A DNA stretch of 64,000 nucleotides from positions 91,148,852 to 91,212,851 of the forward strand of contig CM066736.1 in assembly GCA_033961575.1 (NCBI GenBank), read 5' to 3'. The DNA comes from Aselliscus stoliczkanus (Eukaryota > Chordata > Mammalia > Chiroptera > Hipposideridae). How positions within the stretch are numbered: position 1 is the stretch's first letter; each line of letters starts with the position of its first letter. Below the pieces are notes generated by a model. The model saw nothing but the letters and a program-made list of their open reading frames with translations, had not been told where the DNA came from and ran no database searches. Below are positions 60,801 to 64,000 of this stretch, one piece after another. The position numbers and the translations under genes were made by a program.

Positions 60801-62410
60801 GGTTTTGTTACTGGAAAAGAGGGTTCTTGGCTTCACATAGGAGAGAATTTAAATGTGAGCCGATATAGAGTTTAAAGTAAAAATGTTAATTAGCAGACAG
60901 TATGTAAGGAAACAAAGGCTGCCCCATAGACAGAGTGGCAGTCTCTAATAGCTAGTGGAAGAGAGACTCCCTCCATCCCCCAGGCTAGGGTTTCTATGTG
61001 TTTTCTGCTTCCATGGAAAATTCACTGGTATGGGGGAAAAGGAGGATAGAAGAACAATGGTAAGCTATCTTTAACTTTAGTCAAATGCAAGAATAGGGCA
61101 GGATTGTTTTTAACTCTTGTAAAGCACAACCTGTATTTTCTTTCCATGGGTTTAATTAACTACAGGGATGGTCATAATGGAATCTCTAGTCTTTCAATAG
61201 TTTGCTCTATGTAATTGATTAACATCTGCCTGAGTTCTGTGTCATGGACCACACAGGCAGCAGGCTTAGAATCCAACCTTTTAGTTCCTTTTTCTGTAAA
61301 AGCAGTCCTATGTCCCTTCCCTATATTATTAATAGTCCGTATGGCCCTTCCCTATATTAGTTTGATGGCCAGCGAAGATCTGATCTAGGGAGGGTGATGG
61401 CAAGGGGCAACACCAGAACCAGCATACAACGTTACCTAGATGACCCCATGACAGAGGTAGAACCATGAGAGAAATAATGGGTTAATAGGCAGGAGCCTTT
61501 ATGAGAAGAGAGAACTTGGCCAGGAAATAAGGCTGGAGAAAATGGCAGGTGTCTCCTGTGCATAAACTCAAAATGGTAGATACCAGGGTAGGCCAAGTCT
61601 TGTAGGTATTGCTATCCATATGTCATCTCACGTCAGTGAAATAATGCACAACTCTGCCTCTTTTAAATCAATATCTCTACATTTGACTCCCATCTTAGCC
61701 CCCAAGATCACTCTTGAAAGTAGTGGCAGTTTAATCTATGGGAGGATATGCAAGAGTATGAAGGATATGGACATTGCATTGAATTGAGAGAAATTAGAGA
61801 AACTGAGTATGTACAGGTTACATAGGAGAACACTTGGGTGGCATACATGATTCTTCATGGAGTCTTCAAATCTAGGAAGTAACTCCCTGTGAGGAAAATA
61901 TAATTTGTTTTATGAAGCCAACGGAAAAAACAAGAATAAAAACATGCAAATTTATAGTTCAGGACTCAGCCAGACCTGTGTGCCTTTGCAGTTATAATTC
62001 CTTATCAGAAATATAGAGGCCAACACAGGCTATACTGGAAAGAAATAATAGCACAAGATTGATTGGGGAAGGTCAGAACTCAGAATCAGGCCATCCTTTT
62101 AGAAGACCAGGTTCTAAGCGTAATGACCCAGTTCCAGAGGGAAGAAAACATAACAGGTGTCATTTTAGGTAGAGCCAAGATTGTGAACCCTAACATGAAG
62201 CACTCAGTTTTCTAACAGAGAAGTCAAGTTTGGTAACAGAGTGAGCTTAAGACACATGATGCTATGACACTTCTGAAACTGCAGGAGGTAGGCATTATGC
62301 AGTAGAAAATACTAGTGGAGGATGAAGAAGTAGGCAAGACAAGTAGCAAGAGCAATTCAAAGACCAGTCCAAGAGTAACTGAGGAGTTCAACTGGAACTT
62401 AAGCACAAAA
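57819..62410. other. Intergenic upstream of the OR52-like gene
   Basis: Contains the MIR at 59385-59575 and a possible MIR-like piece near 58040-58145. The 103-codon frame at 60564-60875 has no recognised domain. No further OR sequence was found. Confidence 0.4.
59385..59575 (+). mobile_element. MIR-like ancient SINE
   Basis: atcctggtttagggtactat, tgccatatgtcagctgtgtg, ttaatttcttcacctgtgaa and atgttgtgaaaatccaatga follow MIR order. Confidence 0.6.
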
Positions 62411-62422
62411 AATAAAGTCTTA

Positions 62423-62541
62423 GGGCTGGCCGAGTGGCAAGGTGGTTAAGCACTGGCTTGGGAGGCTAGTGGCCCCGGTTTGGATCCCACATATGGGGGC
62501 CAGTGACACTGCCCTCAAAAAAAAAAAATTAAAATTAAAAA
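62423..62541 (+). mobile_element. tRNA-derived SINE (short type)
   Basis: gggctggccgagtggcaagg head, ggtttggatcccacatatgg, gggccagtgacactgccctc and an A-rich tail. TSD aataaagtctta at 62411-62422 and 62542-62553. Confidence 0.9.
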
Positions 62542-62859
62542 AATAAAGTCTTAGAACTGGGACATGAAATTAATGTGAATAAGGAACACCTGACTGAAAG
62601 TCAGCACCTTCACCTGAAGTCAGAAATTGTGTAAAATATTAAGAGATTGGGACAAGATTGAAGTTCCAGAAACAGTCAAGAGGCTCTGGAGCAATAATTT
62701 AGATGGAAAAAAAAAATCTTTTTTATGAGTTTCTCTTAAGTGTGTGGGGAAAAAAAATACAGAGATTTTAAACCGAGTCAGGTAGAAGATACACATCAAA
62801 TTGATGCAAAGCACCACCAAAGGCAAAGCAGAGGTTCATACAAACACCTGTGGCTACAC

Positions 62860-63900
62860 CGTGACGAGATGGAAATATCTTGAAGAATGAGCATCTAATG
62901 ATGCTTGTGGAGATCAGGGAAGGCTTCACAAATGAGGCAACATTAGAGAGGAAAGTTAAAGAGTGGGAATAGAATATTCCAGGATGGTTTATTAGCATTA
63001 AAAAACACCAAAACTCCAACAGTATGGAATTCTTGATGAAAAGCTAAGAGATCAATGTTGAGGGAGAAGTTCAGAGGGGTGAGATTTGGGAGGGAGATTG
63101 GATCCTGACTGAGAAAGGCTTTAAGTCATTTTCCAAACAGACTGCATGTTAGTAAGAGGCCACAGACAAAGAAGTTGTTTAAGCAGGGCAGCGACAATGA
63201 TTGTTTAGTACTATTTTATTTTTATTTTATTTTATTTTATTTTATTTTATTTTATTTTATTTTATTTATTTATTTTTTTTTTTTTTTTTGAGGGCAGTGT
63301 CACTGGCCCTCATAAGTGGAAACAAACCGGGGCCGCTGGCTTCCCAAGCCAGAGCTTAACCACGGCACCACTCAGCTGGCCCGATTGTTTAGTACTTTAA
63401 TACATAAATTTCATAGTGTCCTGGGCATAGGAACAAAGATATGATATTAGAGTAGATAGGACTTAGTAAATTCTGGAAGAGAGCAGTGAAAATAGGATAA
63501 AAAGAAAGAAACTGGATCAAGTCTTTACTGGTCAATTCTATTACATATTTAAGAAAGGAACAATAACAATCCTATGCAAATTTTAGAAAATAGGGGAAAA
63601 GGGGACAATTTGGTTTCGTAGGAGAATATACATCTCAAATAGATTTAGAAGAGGTAAGGAACTGAGAGCTATATATTGAAAAAATGTTTTGGGAAGTTTG
63701 TAAAAGAAAGAAAAGGGAGGAAGCAGATTCAAGAGTAGGGTGCAGGGAGAGAGATAGTTGAGATAAGAAAACATATTGATCAATGTCCCAGCTTGCAGAT
63801 GGCACATGCAAAAGGGGAGAAAGAAGAGAATATATGAAGAGCATAATCCAAAGATGTATGGAAAGTTTAAATAAATAATAATAAAAGAAAACAGGGATGG
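62860..63900 (-). mobile_element. LINE-2, reverse, split by a SINE
   Basis: agggaaggcttcacaaatga, gaatattccaggatggttta, ttaagcagggcagcgacaat, then (after the SINE at 63213-63382) further reverse L2-like sequence. The SINE target duplication confirms the two sides were once contiguous. Confidence 0.5.
63213..63382 (-). mobile_element. tRNA-derived SINE with expanded (TTTTA)n tail
   Basis: The tail has become a (ATTTT)n microsatellite of about 55 bp plus a T run; the body is gggcagtgtcactggccctc to accactcagctggccc. TSD gattgtttagtact at 63199-63212 and 63383-63396. It interrupts an old LINE-2. Confidence 0.9.
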
Positions 63901-64000
63901 TGGAATATACCAGAGCTGGCAACCTCAACAGCCATTACCATCTGGGGAACAAAGAAAGAGCTACCAGTATTGACAAGAGCCATGGAGGAACCACTTGATA

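Noticed and set aside
60564..60875. 103-codon frame as a possible small gene
   Set aside because: No domain, signal or conserved motif could be recognised.

Overview
The window looks like nuclear DNA from a placental mammal. It is AT-rich and gene-poor. The only convincing host genes are intronless class I (fish-like) olfactory receptor (OR) genes, and almost everything else is interspersed repeats: LINE-1, LINE-2, tRNA-derived SINEs, a mariner family and an ERV LTR. Class I OR genes of families 51, 52 and 56 sit in one cluster in mammals (human 11p15.4), and neighbouring OR56A and OR52L genes fit that cluster. The LINE-1 3' ends and the SINEs are not the primate or rodent types I know (no Alu, B1 or B2) and not the vespertilionid VES type. 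A laurasiatherian host, perhaps a rhinolophoid-type bat, is my best guess, held loosely.

Host genes are all on the minus strand: an OR56A-like pseudogene (about 3.16-4.09 kb), an intact OR56A-like receptor (29.67-30.62 kb), an intact OR52L1-like receptor (48.28-49.22 kb) and an intact OR52-family receptor that I cannot assign to a subfamily (56.86-57.82 kb). Each intact gene is a single coding exon of 314-320 codons that would encode a seven-helix odorant GPCR of olfactory sensory neurons. No 5' untranslated exons or promoters could be identified.

Repeat layout: 0.5-0.65 kb, a tiny L1 3' end with a target-site duplication (TSD); 2-5 kb, SINEs around the OR pseudogene; 5.9-8.1 kb, two opposed old LINE-2 copies; 9.5-10.1 kb, a deleted mariner; 13.6-21.7 kb, a full-length but broken LINE-1 with a perfect 13-bp TSD and a GC-rich 5' UTR built from ~200-bp monomers; 22.7-24.7 kb, a solo LTR with a 6-bp TSD, itself interrupted by a twin-primed LINE-1; 25-33 kb, SINEs, a MITE and an L1 3' end; 35-40 kb, a degenerate 30-bp minisatellite and old L1 fragments; 41.9-46.2 kb, an old L1 hit by two SINE insertion sites (one of them nested) and a mariner; 46.5-47.0 kb, an L1 3' end whose tail has become a 280-bp compound microsatellite; 54-64 kb, two more OR-flanking SINEs, a SINE inside LINE-2, and LINE-2.

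No defence system, CRISPR array, operon or other new gene system was found. The most interesting material is evolutionary: the OR56A pair whose near-identity stops at the coding edges, an OR with DPxxY in place of NPxxY, a SINE-like family with an internal variable repeat, and several insertions whose order and mechanism can be read from their junctions.
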